Shown: piece after piece, positions 36,255-47,156 of the stretch
Numbering within the stretch: the stretch's first letter is position 1
Layout of the letters: each line of letters starts with the position of its first letter
Origin: Spongilla lacustris
Taxonomy: Eukaryota > Porifera > Demospongiae > Spongillida > Spongillidae
Assembly: GCA_949361645.1 (NCBI GenBank)
Contig: OX442415.1
Span: forward strand, 17,511,269 to 17,575,268
Direction: 5' to 3'
Length of the DNA: 64,000 bases
The notes under the pieces: generated by a model
Database searches by the model: none
What the model saw: the letters and a program-made list of their open reading frames with translations, nothing else
Told to the model about the DNA's origin: nothing
Position numbers and translations under genes: made by a program

Positions 36255-36418
36255 TTCTCTTTTCCTCCTCCATTCAATTTCCTTACCTCCCCTTCCATCT
36301 CCCTCTCTCCTCATCCCATCAATTTTCCTACCTCCCCCTCCCTCCCATCACTCTTGCTCCTCCTCTCTCCTTTCCTCCCCTTATCCCCATTCACCTCGCT
36401 GGCCCCGGCTCTCATCTT
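36255..36418 (+). repeat. Pyrimidine-rich tract
   Basis: An almost pure C/T stretch (CTCCTC, CCTCCCC, CCTTCC words). Ser/Pro/Leu-rich frames over it are compositional. Confidence 0.8.
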
Positions 36419-37439
36419 ATAGCGCATGTCAAATGAAGTACTATCAGACTGAAAGGATTGTGTATGAAAGGAAAAAGGTAAGCTAGCTGGGTTTGTTTTT
36501 AAAAAACAAAATAAAACTGAATAATACCATGCTTTCCAGTGTTGTAAAGTGGTTTTAAGAAGACACTTATATTGGGTTGAAGAAAAGGACGTAAGTTAAC
36601 CTGTTCTCTTCTACAGTATGCAATATGTGTGTTCAGGTGTATTCTAGTAATCACTGCATTTTTATTTCAGGGAGTTCAAGTGTCAGCTTAAATTGATTTT
36701 TTACATACAACGCTCACTAACTGCAGGAACAATCAGAAGGAACAGTGCACTATGGATGTAATGTAGCGTTACTGTTGTGTTAATTTAACTGCAGGTGTCA
36801 CAACAAAGCACTGTTGTACATGTACATGTGATCATGTTTCAAAAGATTCAACCACATGCAATGGCGTCCTAGGCTGGTTTGTTTCTCAGACACTCGATAC
36901 CTCAGGATGCACTCGGATAGCTCACAACATCAACAACCATTCATTCATTATACTGAATCATACACGTAATCACATGCACACACATGATCCTATATATCTC
37001 TAATCACTGAATGTTTCCGGACATCACAGTTCCTCCCCATTTCACACTGGTGACAGACCACCATCCCTTGTTGTCCATTCTCAACCCTGAAAAGGGATTA
37101 CCAGCAGTGACAGCAGCACGGTTGCATTGGTATATGCGGTAGGCTAGCCCTGTCTTGATATCAGCACACAAATGCTGATGCACTTTCACGTCTCCCAGTG
37201 GTGGCCGACATGCAGATGGCACAAATGGACGAGGAGGAAGGAGGGACATTCCCAACTACAAACCCTCCCGGTCGTAGTGGCAGAATTACGAAGAACACAA
37301 CAATTAAGGGACCTGGTGTTAGCAAGGGTGTTTCAGCCTATTCAGGAGGGATGGCCACCCAAAACTACAGAAGAGGTCCGGTTATAAAGCCATGCTTTGA
37401 GTAGAGACATGAACTATACATGTACAGCAGTACAATCCT

Positions 37440-37975
37440 GTGAAAGGGTACAGGGAGAGGTATAGGCCTGTACCACTGTTCACGGAGGGGTACAGGCCTG
37501 CTCAGGGATACAGGCATGTTCAAGGAGGGGTACAGGGATACAAGCCTGGACAGGGGTACAGGCCTGTACTGGGGGGGGGGGGGGGGGGAGGCCTGTACAG
37601 GGGTGCAGGCCTGTACAAGGGTAATGGCATGTACAGGGAGGGGTAGTGGCCTGGACAGGGGTACAGGCCTGTACTTGGGGGGGGGGGGGGGGGGGGGGGG
37701 GGAGTGTACAGGACTGTACAAGGGTACAGGCTTGTACAGGGGTGCAGGCCTGTACAAGGGTAATGGCATGTACAGGGAGGGGTAGTGGCCTGGATAGGGG
37801 TACAGGCCTGTACTTGGGGGGGGGGGGGGGGGGGGGGGGGAGTGTACAGGACTGTACAAGGGTACAGGCTTGTACAGGGGTGCAGGCCTGTACAAGGGTA
37901 ATGGCGTGTACAGGGAGGGGCAGTGGCCTGTACAGTGGTACAGGCCTATAAAATTGTACAGGCCTGTACAATTTG
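37440..37975 (+). repeat. About 140-bp repeat with GTACAGGCCTGTAC palindromes and G-runs
   Basis: A unit containing GTAATGGCATGTACAGGGAG recurs at about 37621, 37761 and 37899. Each unit holds several copies of the self-complementary GTACAGGCCTGTAC, and two units contain a G-run of more than 20. A third G-run is at 37569-37588. The long Pro-rich minus-strand frames are translations of these tracts and are not accepted as genes. Confidence 0.9.
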
Positions 37976-38014
37976 GGGTACAACCAATTGTATTGATACA
38001 TAGCAGTAGTTCAT

Positions 38015-38883
38015 TCATGATGAACTCCACATACATATAGGTTTACCCATTGTCCTCTGTTTCATTCCATATCTCTTGTCTTTTGCTAGGCCACGTAGTG
38101 ATCCCCATTTCAGACTGTCCCATTCTTCTTTGCTTTCATCGTCCCCCTTTAGTTCCCTCACAGAGTGGTCTCTAGTGGGTACACCCTTTCCAACACCTGT
38201 TCCTTCTGCCCTTTTCTTTGCACAACACGACCTCTCAATTTGCCCCCATTTCCTGCAAACTTTGTTTCTGAACCTGCACTGTTGAGTATCATGTGCTCCT
38301 CCACACCTGTTGCAAGCCCCTAGGCCTGACGGTCTCCCCCTTCTTGGTGGTGCTGCCACTTGATGTACTTCAGTCTTGTTCCTGTTTTGTGACACTCTGC
38401 AACTGTTCTGCGCGTCTTTAGTCTCCCTTTCCACTATTTCCGCTGTCTCCAGCACCTTGGCAAAAGTGAGGTCTGCCTTTGTGAGGAGTCTCTTCTGTAC
38501 CCCCTCGTCCCTCATACCAAAGAACACCCTGTCTCTCAGCGTCTCTGATAACGTCGCACCAAACGCACAGTTCTGCAAACTTGCTGCATACCACATATCA
38601 CACTTTCTCCCTCCTTTTGTCCCGTTTGTGGAACCGTGCGTTCTGCGATGACTAGAGGTTTAGGCGCTACGTGTGTCGTTAAGGCTGCGACCAGTTGCTC
38701 GTACGTTCGGTCTTTCAATTTCTGGGGTGCTACGAGCGCTCGGAGCAGGCCAAATGTAATACAGGCGAGGAAAGCGTCCTTTTTCTGTTCGGCTTCCACT
38801 TTATTTGCCAGGAAGAAATGTTCTAGCCGCTCGACGTATTAACTCAACCAGTCTTCCGTTGACGCGTCACACTCCCCTGCCAT
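38015..38883 (-). pseudogene. gag: Ty3/gypsy-type Gag polyprotein remnant
   Basis: It reads on the minus strand from MAGECDASTEDW at 38883. YVERLEHFFLANKVE, ALVAPQKLKDRTYEQLV, KPLVIAER and QKEGESV follow, then in another frame CAFGATLSETLRDR and QKRLLTKADLTFAKVLE, the usual capsid order of invertebrate Ty3/gypsy Gag. A zinc knuckle CNRCGGAHDTQQC has one residue fewer than normal before the His, and the second knuckle has lost a Cys and a His (CRKWGQIERSC). A TAA lies near 38841 and a frameshift near 38595. Gag would coat element RNA in cytoplasmic particles. No protease, reverse transcriptase or integrase follows: the sequence runs into the G-rich minisatellite, so this is an orphan. Confidence 0.85.
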
Positions 38884-39661
38884 CCTTCTTAGCTATCCCA
38901 TGCACCCTCGTCGCCCTGTAGACCTCAGGATGCACTCGGATAGCTCAGATCCAGCTACAGCTACGTGTAGGCCTACATCTCTTGTCTGAGCAGCCGGTCG
39001 AGGTAAGCAGCCTAACATCATTTCAATACATCGATCTGTCTTGCAGAAAACACAGACTCGAAGCTTTTAGTATTCCATGGCATGTACTAGTAGTTACCCC
39101 CGGCACGGGGCGGCACCTGGCCCACCACGCCCTCTGCTCGACTCCAGCTCACGGCTGTTTGCGGCTGGAAACTAGGTTTGTAATTAGAACATTACGGTAA
39201 ATACCACGTCAGTAATCGAAACTACCTCATTAAGGAAGGCATATGTTCCAACGTTGTCGGTACCCTTAAATATATAGATAAATCATATATAAACTATTTT
39301 TTTAAAAATGCCTACGCATTCTTTCTTCTAAACACTCGGTACGCACTCACCAAATAAACGTAACAATACTGCGCAAGTACTTTATATACGGTCACGCGGG
39401 AGCGAAAATGAAAGTAGCTTTACAAAACTCGTTCGAGCGGACTTCGGGAACGACAGATTAAGGTAGGCATCCTACACCTTCACCATCAAACATGGAGCAA
39501 CAAGAAAGCACAGTCCTTAATCCTTAACGCATTTTCTGTAGACCCCAAATTGTTCTGTTTTTTATATGAATAAACAACACGCGTTGCGGTTGTTTTACTA
39601 TATGTTTACGTGCGTTTGTTAACAGATTATCACATGACACAAGTACAACTACACTGCAGGA

Positions 39662-39871
39662 TGGTGCCAAAAGGTTGTTAAAGGTAAAGACCAAATGACT
39701 GTAAAGCTATGCTGCAAAATTCTTTTGGTATTGATGCCAACAATGATGACTAGTGCTGAACACTTCTGTCCATCTTGCAAATTTGTATTAGTCATGCAGA
39801 AGAAAATTCAGTACAAATGTGGCGCTGTTTCCTTTCAGTGGAGATGCATTGAGATCTGGAATGAAAGGTAG
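39662..39871 (+). CDS. Candidate exon with Cys pairs, function unknown
   Basis: An open frame follows an ACTGCAG acceptor-like site at 39659. It begins WCQKVVKGKDQMTVKLCC and ends at TAG 39869-39871, preceded by AAAGGTAGG, a plausible donor. It contains HFCPSCKFVL and, after a basic stretch, YKCGAVSFQWRC, spaced like a small zinc-binding module. I do not recognise the family. It could be a real exon carried inside the 9.4 kb insert, or chance. Neighbouring sequence gives no clear partner exon. Confidence 0.2.
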   Translation, partial: WCQKVVKGKDQMTVKLCCKILLVLMPTMMTSAEHFCPSCKFVLVMQKKIQYKCGAVSFQWRCIEIWNER

Positions 39872-39894
39872 GTGACTTCACATGAGCCCTTGCA

Positions 39895-40085
39895 AAACGC
39901 CCTACTCCACACAAGCCTAAAGCCGTTCTCCACACATGCCTAAAGCCCTTCTCTCACAGGCCTAAAGCCCTTCTCCACACAGGCCTAAAGCCGTTCTCCA
40001 CACACGCCTAAAGCCCTTCTCCACACATGCCTAAAGCCCTTCTCCACACAAGCCTAAAGCTATTCTCCACACAGGCCTAACTCCC
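39895..40085 (+). repeat. 23-bp minisatellite (CTAAAGCCCTTCTCCACACA)
   Basis: About eight units, with variation at the CCCTT/CCGTT and ACAGG/ACATG positions. Confidence 0.9.
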
Positions 40086-40435
40086 AGGCCCAACCCCCTT
40101 TCCTATACAGAGTCAGATCCAACCTCCTTCCTCTCACACATATACACTACCTCATTTACATTTCCAGGAGGCAGTGTCACCAGTCCGCACATTCTGCTGA
40201 ACAAGGGAGAAGGAAGCATGTTCTGGTGGACTGCACCCCCTTGAGCAAGGTCCAGCTTATTAAAATAACAGCATAACGTTGGAGTGAGAGACAACAGGGG
40301 GAGGGGGTGGGGATACAAACCAGTATAGCAACCAGTGAGGACTGCAGCCTTAAGACTTAAGAGCCTGGTGTGGGCGGCCAGTGACTCCTGCACATTATGG
40401 ATAGAGATCTTTGCGGCCTCCAATTTGCCGCCTCT

Positions 40436-40471
40436 GATATGTGACCTGAAAATATTTACAACCATGTGTGC

Positions 40472-40511
<40 letters not shown>

Positions 40512-40544
40512 ATATGTGACCTGAAAATATTTACAACCATGTGT

Positions 40545-40580
<36 letters not shown>
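40436..40580 (+). repeat. Duplicated (TG)n microsatellite
   Basis: Two (TG)n tracts (about 40469-40510 and 40541-40579) are each preceded by the same GATATGTGACCTGAAAATAT and TTACAACCATG. The whole unit of about 75 bp is tandemly duplicated. Confidence 0.92.
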
Positions 40581-41787
40581 TCAAGGACAGATCTACATGT
40601 ATATACCTCAATACAAAGTCTCAAGAATGAAAGCAGGAAGAAATGGACACATACAGGTGGCATAGGGGTAAATGGGCTGCATCTAACTGATATACACAAA
40701 GGAAAGTTTTTTAAAAGGGGGGAGGGAAGGGGGAAGAGGGGTGAGAAGAGGGAAAGGGTGACACCCGGCTTGCCTGACTAGCTTGGACTGATCTGTCACC
40801 ACTGATTTGCTCTGCTGCATTGTGATCTCCTCCTCCCCAGTACCAGAAGGCAGAGACAGTAGTATCCCGCATGGCTTTAGGCCAGCTGGAGAGTATGCTT
40901 CTGCCTGCAGTGCAGCCCTCTCCAGTCGGGGGTGATGTGGGGTCCTAACCCTTTCCTCAGGCTGCTAACATGTGCAATGTTCAACTATACACTGCAATAC
41001 CAGACATGGTACCAGTAGAAAGGCTGAGGTGTACTCATGAAGGAACATTTAGTCTGCATATATAAGTTAACTCCTGACATGGTAGCAGCTATAACCTTTC
41101 CCAAGAGGCAGAAGTAGTCACTTGATGATACCTACTGCTAGACTACAATAGTATCGTTTTTACACGTCCACACATCTAAGTAAGAACACACGCTACCATA
41201 ACAAATTCGATCAAAATGGCTGATTTGCCATAGCTTAAAAACCACTTCAGAAAATGCGTTAAGCTTAGCTCTAGGCATAAATTGGTAGCACAATCTGTGC
41301 AGCTTACCACGAAAGGTCTATTTCAGCAATTCTACGTTCCAAAGACTGAAGCTAACGATTTGTTCTCGGTATGTCCCCAATATCCGATCCGAGGTGGCTG
41401 CATTCGGGTGGCAACAGGTACGCAGTAACACACTAAAATCACGTGATTTAAACTGCTTTACAAAGTTCAGAGGTGTGCCAAATCATATTAGAGTATTGAT
41501 GTGTTTATTCTCTTCATGTCCTTTGTTGTATAGCAAATTCCACAGGTCATCGGTTGTCCGGGTGTTGCCATGGGGACTTACGTTCATTTCAATATTTCTG
41601 GGCGTAGGGCTTAATTTCCACGATTTCAATGAGAGCAAACAGCCGTGAGCTTTGCAAAATGCTAGATCCTAGTCTCATTTTATTAACTATGGAATATCCT
41701 TGATTTTACTAAATATCTATGGCAACACATAGAAACGCCATTTAAAAATGGCGCCTTATTGCACCAAAACTGATTTACTATTTTTAA

Positions 41788-42085
41788 AAATGGTCCCCAA
41801 ATTCTTCACGACAACATCCACTTTTTTTCATATATTATATTATTTGGATAGTTGTAGAATTGTTTCAGAGGGTGGCAAAAGTTCTAACCCCCCTCTGTTC
41901 ATTAGTTATAACTAATGGAATATCTTAATTAGCATGATTTTTTTTCCATTTTCTGTACAAGTCTATGGAATATCATATTTTCAGAAATGGTCCCAGAATT
42001 TTGGACGATAAAAGGTATAAAATTTGAAATTGCCTATATTTAAACATCATTTAGAGTAGTATTAGAGGGTGGCAAAAGTTGCAGG
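41788..42085 (+). repeat. Two diverged direct repeats, about 195 bp
   Basis: AAATGGTCCC with an AT-rich stretch and AGAGGGTGGCAAAAGTT occur at 41791-41890 and again at 41985-42080. A TATGGAATATC word precedes the copies at 41689 and 41964. They lie near the right end of the 9.4 kb insert. No similar pair was seen at its left end. Confidence 0.6.
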
Positions 42086-42210
42086 TCTGTTAGTTAAGTA
42101 AATAATAATCAAGTTAGTAAAAACGCCATACATTCTCTATGGAACCTACCGCGGAATGAAATCCAAAAATTTACAAACCGCAACTTTCGTGTCCGTTGAT
42201 TTCTCCATAT

Positions 42211-44229
42211 GAATAAAATTCTACATTCATCAATCAAGGCCATGCTACATGCTGATGCGGGACAGTAGAAAGGACTTCACAGCAAGTCAGGTAGCCTAAC
42301 GTTGAAATGAAGTATTTCAGTCAAGTCTTGACCACAGGCATTGCCTGCAAGTTATAAGATTGCTGCACATATGCTGAGTTCTGCTAACAAACACACAATT
42401 ATTAGGTAGGTGTGAAACATCAGACACCTATAAGCTATCTGGTTTATACAGTGTTGTGTGCTTGTGTCTTGTTTTTAGTGATTTAAAAATGTATGCACAA
42501 TTTTTCCAATATCAAAAATGCAATACCTCAGGTATGTTTTCTGTATTGGATTCCCCACTGATCCATAACTGGCATGGTGAAAGGTTGCCTTCAGAACTTA
42601 GAAGATGCTGATTCCATGCCTCCTTAAATACTTGTAAGCTATTATCGATACGACTTAAAAATACATAATGAAGACAACAGACATTCATTTTCACAATCTA
42701 GCAGCCCCTCCTCTTCCATGGTATAGAACAGATTGTGTGCACAGTGTAAACACATCTCTCCATAACCTCTCAATACGCTGATTGTGGACACTCTGACCAG
42801 TAATAAAGCTACCTGGTCCATGTCATGGATGTTGTAGCATTAGATGAACAATTTCTGTATTTTCTCCACCTCTGTCTGCATGGATTCCGGTTGGTAGCCC
42901 AAATTCTCTTACAGATGCAAGAAACAACTGCAGAACTGTGTCTGCTCGATTGTTATTGGAGCAATGTAGGTATATGATTCGACGACTATAGCCATCAATG
43001 CCTCCATGAATAACAAACCACCAGCTGAAAATCAATGATATCTACATTATAATTATATAAAACATTTGGACATTCTACTAAATTGTGACATTACATGTAG
43101 GACCACAATAATTTATAAAAAATTTATTTTGATGTCCACCAAGTTTGGTTAAACTACCAAAACAATGCAGATTGCAATATTGGAAACTTGGACGACCTGG
43201 CAAAACTCCAAGTTATAGAATTTTTTAAGAAAGGCAAGAAAGAGAAATGGTACTTTAAAGATATTCTATTTCAAAAGTGCCACTTTTGCATGTGTGTATA
43301 ATATTTATATATCACTGCATTATACCAGGCAAGTGCCATCATAAATCTAATGAGACCTCTGCTAAGGATGCTATCAAGGTGTTTGTATATGTACAAATAT
43401 GTATAACTCAGTTAACACCACATGTTATTGTGCAGTTACATGTACATATGTTACTGCACAGTTGTGTACACATGAACCTGTAAGGATGGGTGTGACATCC
43501 TAGTCAAAATTTTCCTCCTCCCTCCATGCTAGCAGGCTGAACTTTCTCCATCCCCCTGCGCCTCAAGTACAGCAGTGTGCGCCAGAACATCACTTATGAC
43601 TGTGGCAGTGGTGTTGATGACTTCATCAAGATGACTCCAGGCAGCTAATAGTGCCACCTTTCAGTTTGGAACAAAGGTACATGTACATCCAGTCATGTAC
43701 ATACATGAAAATTAAAACTCCAAATTTTATTATTGTCCTGTTTTCATCCCTCCCCCTCATGACTCCTCCCTCTTGTGGTCCCTTCCCTCCCTCTCTACCA
43801 TTCTTGACCCCTCCCTACATCTCTCAACCACTCCCTACCATCAGACGTCTGTAGAGGATTGCTGGCTAGCTCCAGGAAGATGGTTAGATGCCATCAGACG
43901 TATTGCTGTGATGGAACTCATTTTGCAGTTGCTTGCATATACATGCAACTAAAAAAAATTTAATGACACACAAAAATGTTAAGTCACTTAGGTGTTCACA
44001 AACCCCTAACATATGTACTGTCACAAACACGAGATTACTAGGCCTAATATTATTGTAGGTGGCATGGGATGTGTCTGGTTGTATACATGATCTGCATGGT
44101 ACCGGTCTTATTGTTAAATTAGAAGATCGATGCAAAGTGAGCAGAGGTCCAAAGGACACGTCACTCTCGGGTTCTCATTGGTGCATGAGCTTAACGACAG
44201 TACCCTACGCATGTGTCAGTATGTACTAT
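42211..44229 (-). mobile_element. Integrase-type block T, copy 2, proximal part
   Basis: This continues the minus-oriented T2 from the insertion to the T start, matching 14273-16345 of T1. Its outer end (GTCAGTATGTACTATGG) meets palindromic core P2 directly. Confidence 0.8.
42527..43024 (-). pseudogene. Integrase-type transposase, catalytic-core exon (T2)
   Basis: This is the minus-strand counterpart of 15548-16050. The exon opens after TTTTCAG with WWFVIHGGIDGYSRR and contains HADRGGENTE, then the same TGA after LMLQHP as in T1. The shared frameshift follows before the C-terminal WNQHLLSSEG segment. The donor reads GAG/GTATTG. Its partner exon is at 32336-32557, beyond the 9.4 kb insertion, so correct splicing would be unlikely even if the frame were open. 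Confidence 0.83.
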
Positions 44230-44905
44230 GGTCAGAACGTACCGTTCTTACGTACTGTCGAATCATGGAGAGGAGAGGAAGCTGAGCGTACAGCCGGCGC
44301 TCATAAGCATGGCTGATTATATACAAGTAAAACAAATTCCCTGGATCCAAACCATAGCCTGGTACGGAACGATGGCAATGGTATTATGCAATCACAAATA
44401 AACGGCTAAGAGATATCATGTCTGTAACGGAGCTGTAACAGAACGTTCTTACCTAACGTACTGTTACGGAGCTGTAACGAGATGGCACCACCCAAATATG
44501 AGACGGCACGACCCGAATACGAGACGGCACGACCCGAATACGAGACGGCACGACCCGAATACGAGATGGCGCGACCCGAATACGAGACGGCACGACCCGA
44601 ATACGAGTATGGGGGGTGATCACTGCCATAATTCGACACGCGCTCGCTTTTCGTATTCGGGTCGCGCCATCTCGTATTCGGGTCGTGCCATCTCGTATTC
44701 GGGTCGTGCCATCTCGTATTCGGGTCGTGCCATCTCGTATTTGGGTGGTGCCATTTCGTATTTGGGTGGTGCCATCTCGTTACAGCTCCGTAACAGTACG
44801 TTGGGTAAGAACGTTCTGTTACAGCTCCGTTACAGACATGATACCTCTTAGCCGTTTATTTGTGATTGCATAATACCATTGCCATCGTTCCGTACCAGGG
44901 TTTGG
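44230..44905. repeat. Palindromic core P2, centre of the large inverted duplication
   Basis: The left arm runs from GGTCAGAACGTACCGTTC through GGATCCAAACC and AACGGAGCTGTAACAG to five 21-bp units, ending at CGAATACGAG (44605). The right arm starts at TATGGGGGGTGATCACTG and returns through 21-bp units to GTTCCGTACCAG and GGATCC (44905), where T3 begins. The left arm has lost its tip, so the centre is asymmetric. The left-arm outer part is the subtype found in the right arm of P1. There are no genes: Ser/Gly/Arg heptad frames here are translations of the 21-bp repeat. Confidence 0.88.
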
Positions 44906-45723
44906 ATCCGGAGAGAAATTAGCAGAGGGAGTGGTTGAGAGATGTAGGGAGGGATCAAGAATGGTAGAGAGGGAGGGAAGGGACCACAAGAGGGAGGGGT
45001 CATGAGGGGGAGGGATGAAAACAGGACAATAATAAAATTTGGATTTTTAATTTTCATGTATGTACATGACTGGATGTACATGTACCTCTGTTCCAAACTG
45101 GAAGGTGGTACTATTAGCTGCCTGGAGTCATCTTGATGAAGTCATCAACACCACAGCTGCCACAGTCATATTAAGTAATGTTCTGGCGCACACTGCTGTA
45201 CTTGAGGCGCAGGGGGATGGAGAGAGTTCAGCCTGCTAGCATGGAGGGAGGAGGAACATTTTGACTAGGACGTCACACCCATCCTTACATGTTCATGTGT
45301 ACACAACTGTGCAGTAACATATGTACATGTAACTGCATGCACAATAACATGTGGTGTTAACTGAGTTACACATATTTGTATACAAACACCTTGATTGCAT
45401 CCTTAGCAGAGCTCTCATTAGATTTATGATGGCACTTGCCTGGTAAAATGCAGTGATATATAAATATTATACACACATGCAAAAGTGGCACTTTTGAAAT
45501 AGAATATCTTTAAAAGTACCATTTCTCTTTCTTGCCTTTCTTAAAAAATTCTATAACTTGGAGTTTTGCCAGGTCGTCCAAGTTTCCAATATTGCAATCT
45601 GTATTGTTTAGGAAACTTGGTGGACATCAAAATAAATTATTGGGATCCTACATGTAATGCCACAATTTAGTAGAATGTCCAAATGTTTTATATAATTATA
45701 ATGTAGATATCATTGATTTTCAG

Positions 45724-46226
45724 CTGGTGGTTTGTTATTCATGGAGGCATTGATGGCTATAGTCGTCGAATCATATACCTACATTGCTCCAATAACAATC
45801 GAGCAGACACAGTTCTGCAGTTGTTTCTTGCATCTGTAAGAGAATTTGGGCTACCAACCGGAATCCATGCAGACAGAGGTGGAGAAAATACAGAAGTTGT
45901 TCAACTAATGCTACAACATCCATTACATGGACCAGGTAGCTTTATTACTGGTCAGAGTGTCCACAATCAGTGTATTGAGAGGTTATGGAGAGATGAGTTT
46001 ACACTGTGCACACAATCTGTTCTATACCATGGAAGAGGAGGGGCTGCTAGATTGTGAAAATGAAGTACATGTCTGTTGTCTCCATAATGTTTTTTTAAGT
46101 TGTATCGATAATAGCTTACAAGTATTTAAGGAGGCATGGAATCAGCATCTTCTAAGTTCTGAAGGCAACCTTTCACCATGCCAGTTATGGATCAGTGGGG
46201 AATCTAATACAGAAAGCATACCTGAG
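45724..46226 (+). pseudogene. Integrase-type transposase, catalytic-core exon (T3)
   Basis: This is the best-preserved of the three core exons. The TGA of T1/T2 is a Leu codon here, so the frame runs from WWFVIHGGIDGYSRR through [26 protein letters not shown] and IERLWRDEF without a stop to 46057. The Arg before IERLW is Cys. The common frameshift near 46020 still separates it from [13 protein letters not shown] and the WNQHLLSSEG tail. Acceptor TTTTCAG and donor GAG/GTATGG are intact. The first catalytic Asp exon is again not found. Confidence 0.87.
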
Positions 46227-46555
46227 GTATGGCATTTTTGATATTGGAAAAATTGTGCATACATTTTTAAATCACTAAAAACAAGACACAAGCACACAAC
46301 ACTATATAAACCAGATAGCTTATAGGTGTCTGATGTTTCACACCTACCTAATAGTTGTGTGTTTGTTAGCAGAACTCAGCATATGTGCAGCAATCTTATA
46401 ACTTGCAGGCAATGCCTGTGGTTAAGACTTGACTGAAATACTTCATTTCAACGTTAGGCTACCTGACTTGCTGTGAAGTCCTTTCTACTGTCCCGCATCA
46501 GCATGTAGCATGGCCTTGATTGATGAATGTAGAATTTTATTTGAATGTGCACTCT

Positions 46556-46652
46556 AAAGTCATATAGTTTCGGCATGCAGCTGCAGAGCTCTGAAGCTGC
46601 ATGCCAAAACTATATGACTTTACTGTATGGTGTTGCTATCAACACCATACAG
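46556..46652. repeat. Paired hairpins in the integrase intron (T3)
   Basis: 27-bp arms at 46556-46582 and 46595-46621 with one mismatch, followed at once by the 13-bp hairpin CTGTATGGTGTTG / CAACACCATACAG at 46623-46652. The order is the same as in T2 read on its own strand. Confidence 0.9.
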
Positions 46653-46808
46653 GTAATATATTGTATGCCTAATAGCTGGTTACTAAGACTTGCCCGCACA
46701 ATAATATGCTTACCCCAGGTATACTGTATATAGATATGATTTGAAGGGAAATAAATTTGGTACATATACTTACACACATGATTATGTGAATTATATATTG
46801 TTTTGCAG

Positions 46809-47021
46809 GAGGATTTGAATACTTATGGTATCGACTGGAATGTTCCACTTGCTGTTTCCAGAAATGATGATGATTATGAAGTCACAGTACCTTATATTCA
46901 ATCTATAGCTCCTTTACCAGATGGTGACTTGCAGGAAACTGTTCACCCTCTTGACCATAGTTGTAACCATCGAATTGACTTGTACATGACAGCTTTGCAA
47001 TTTGTTAGTAGTAGATTGTAA
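46809..47021 (+). pseudogene. Integrase-type transposase, C-terminal exon (T3)
   Basis: It follows TTTTGCAG in phase 0 and encodes EDLNTYGIDWNVPLAV. A 9-bp deletion after PLPDG removes three residues compared with T1. It ends in QFVSSRL and TAA. The Gly of the usual WNGP motif is Val here. Otherwise the frame is open. Confidence 0.8.
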
Positions 47022-47156
47022 GTGAACGTTGAAATGTGCAATTTGTTACTAATAGATTGTGGAGAAAGAAAATGCATGTGCATGAATGAAACCTTTTTTT
47101 TTCACCATATTATTTCCTGCATGAAATATTGTCACGTAAAAGTTCATGGTTGTGGA

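Larger units (their letters stand above)
36900..38947 (+). repeat. 25-bp direct repeat flanking the gag relic region
   Basis: CCTCAGGATGCACTCGGATA plus the following GCTCA occur at 36900-36924 and exactly again at 38923-38947. The second copy is 40 bp upstream of the gag start. The pair could be remnants of retrotransposon terminal sequence, but no longer terminal repeat was seen. Confidence 0.5.
32826..42210. mobile_element. 9.4-kb insertion in T2 with short terminal inverted repeats
   Basis: T1 and T3 are continuous at this site, so this segment was inserted into T2 or lost cleanly elsewhere. Its ends are CATATGGAGAAAT (32826) and ATTTCTCCATATG (42210), a perfect 13-bp inverted repeat. Flanking bases give at most a 1-base A duplication. 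The content is unlike R, S or T: minisatellites, dinucleotide tracts, a Ty3/gypsy gag relic and long stretches with nothing recognisable (34100-35200, 40600-41690). No transposase was found. It could be a large non-autonomous element, a composite, or captured host DNA. Confidence 0.65.

Noticed and set aside
37365..38036. Long Pro/Tyr-rich minus-strand frames and Gly/Thr/Cys-rich plus-strand frames
   Set aside because: They are translations of the 140-bp repeat and G-runs. Several frames on both strands are open at once, which fits composition, not coding.
32826..42210. Maverick/Polinton or other giant self-replicating element
   Set aside because: No DNA polymerase B, packaging ATPase, protease or capsid-like frame, and the terminal repeats are only 13 bp.
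44406..44873. Ser-Tyr-Ser-Gly-Arg heptapeptide-repeat proteins (also at 59305-59799)
   Set aside because: The 21-bp DNA repeat is a multiple of three, so all frames stay open. The same peptide appears from both strands of a palindrome.
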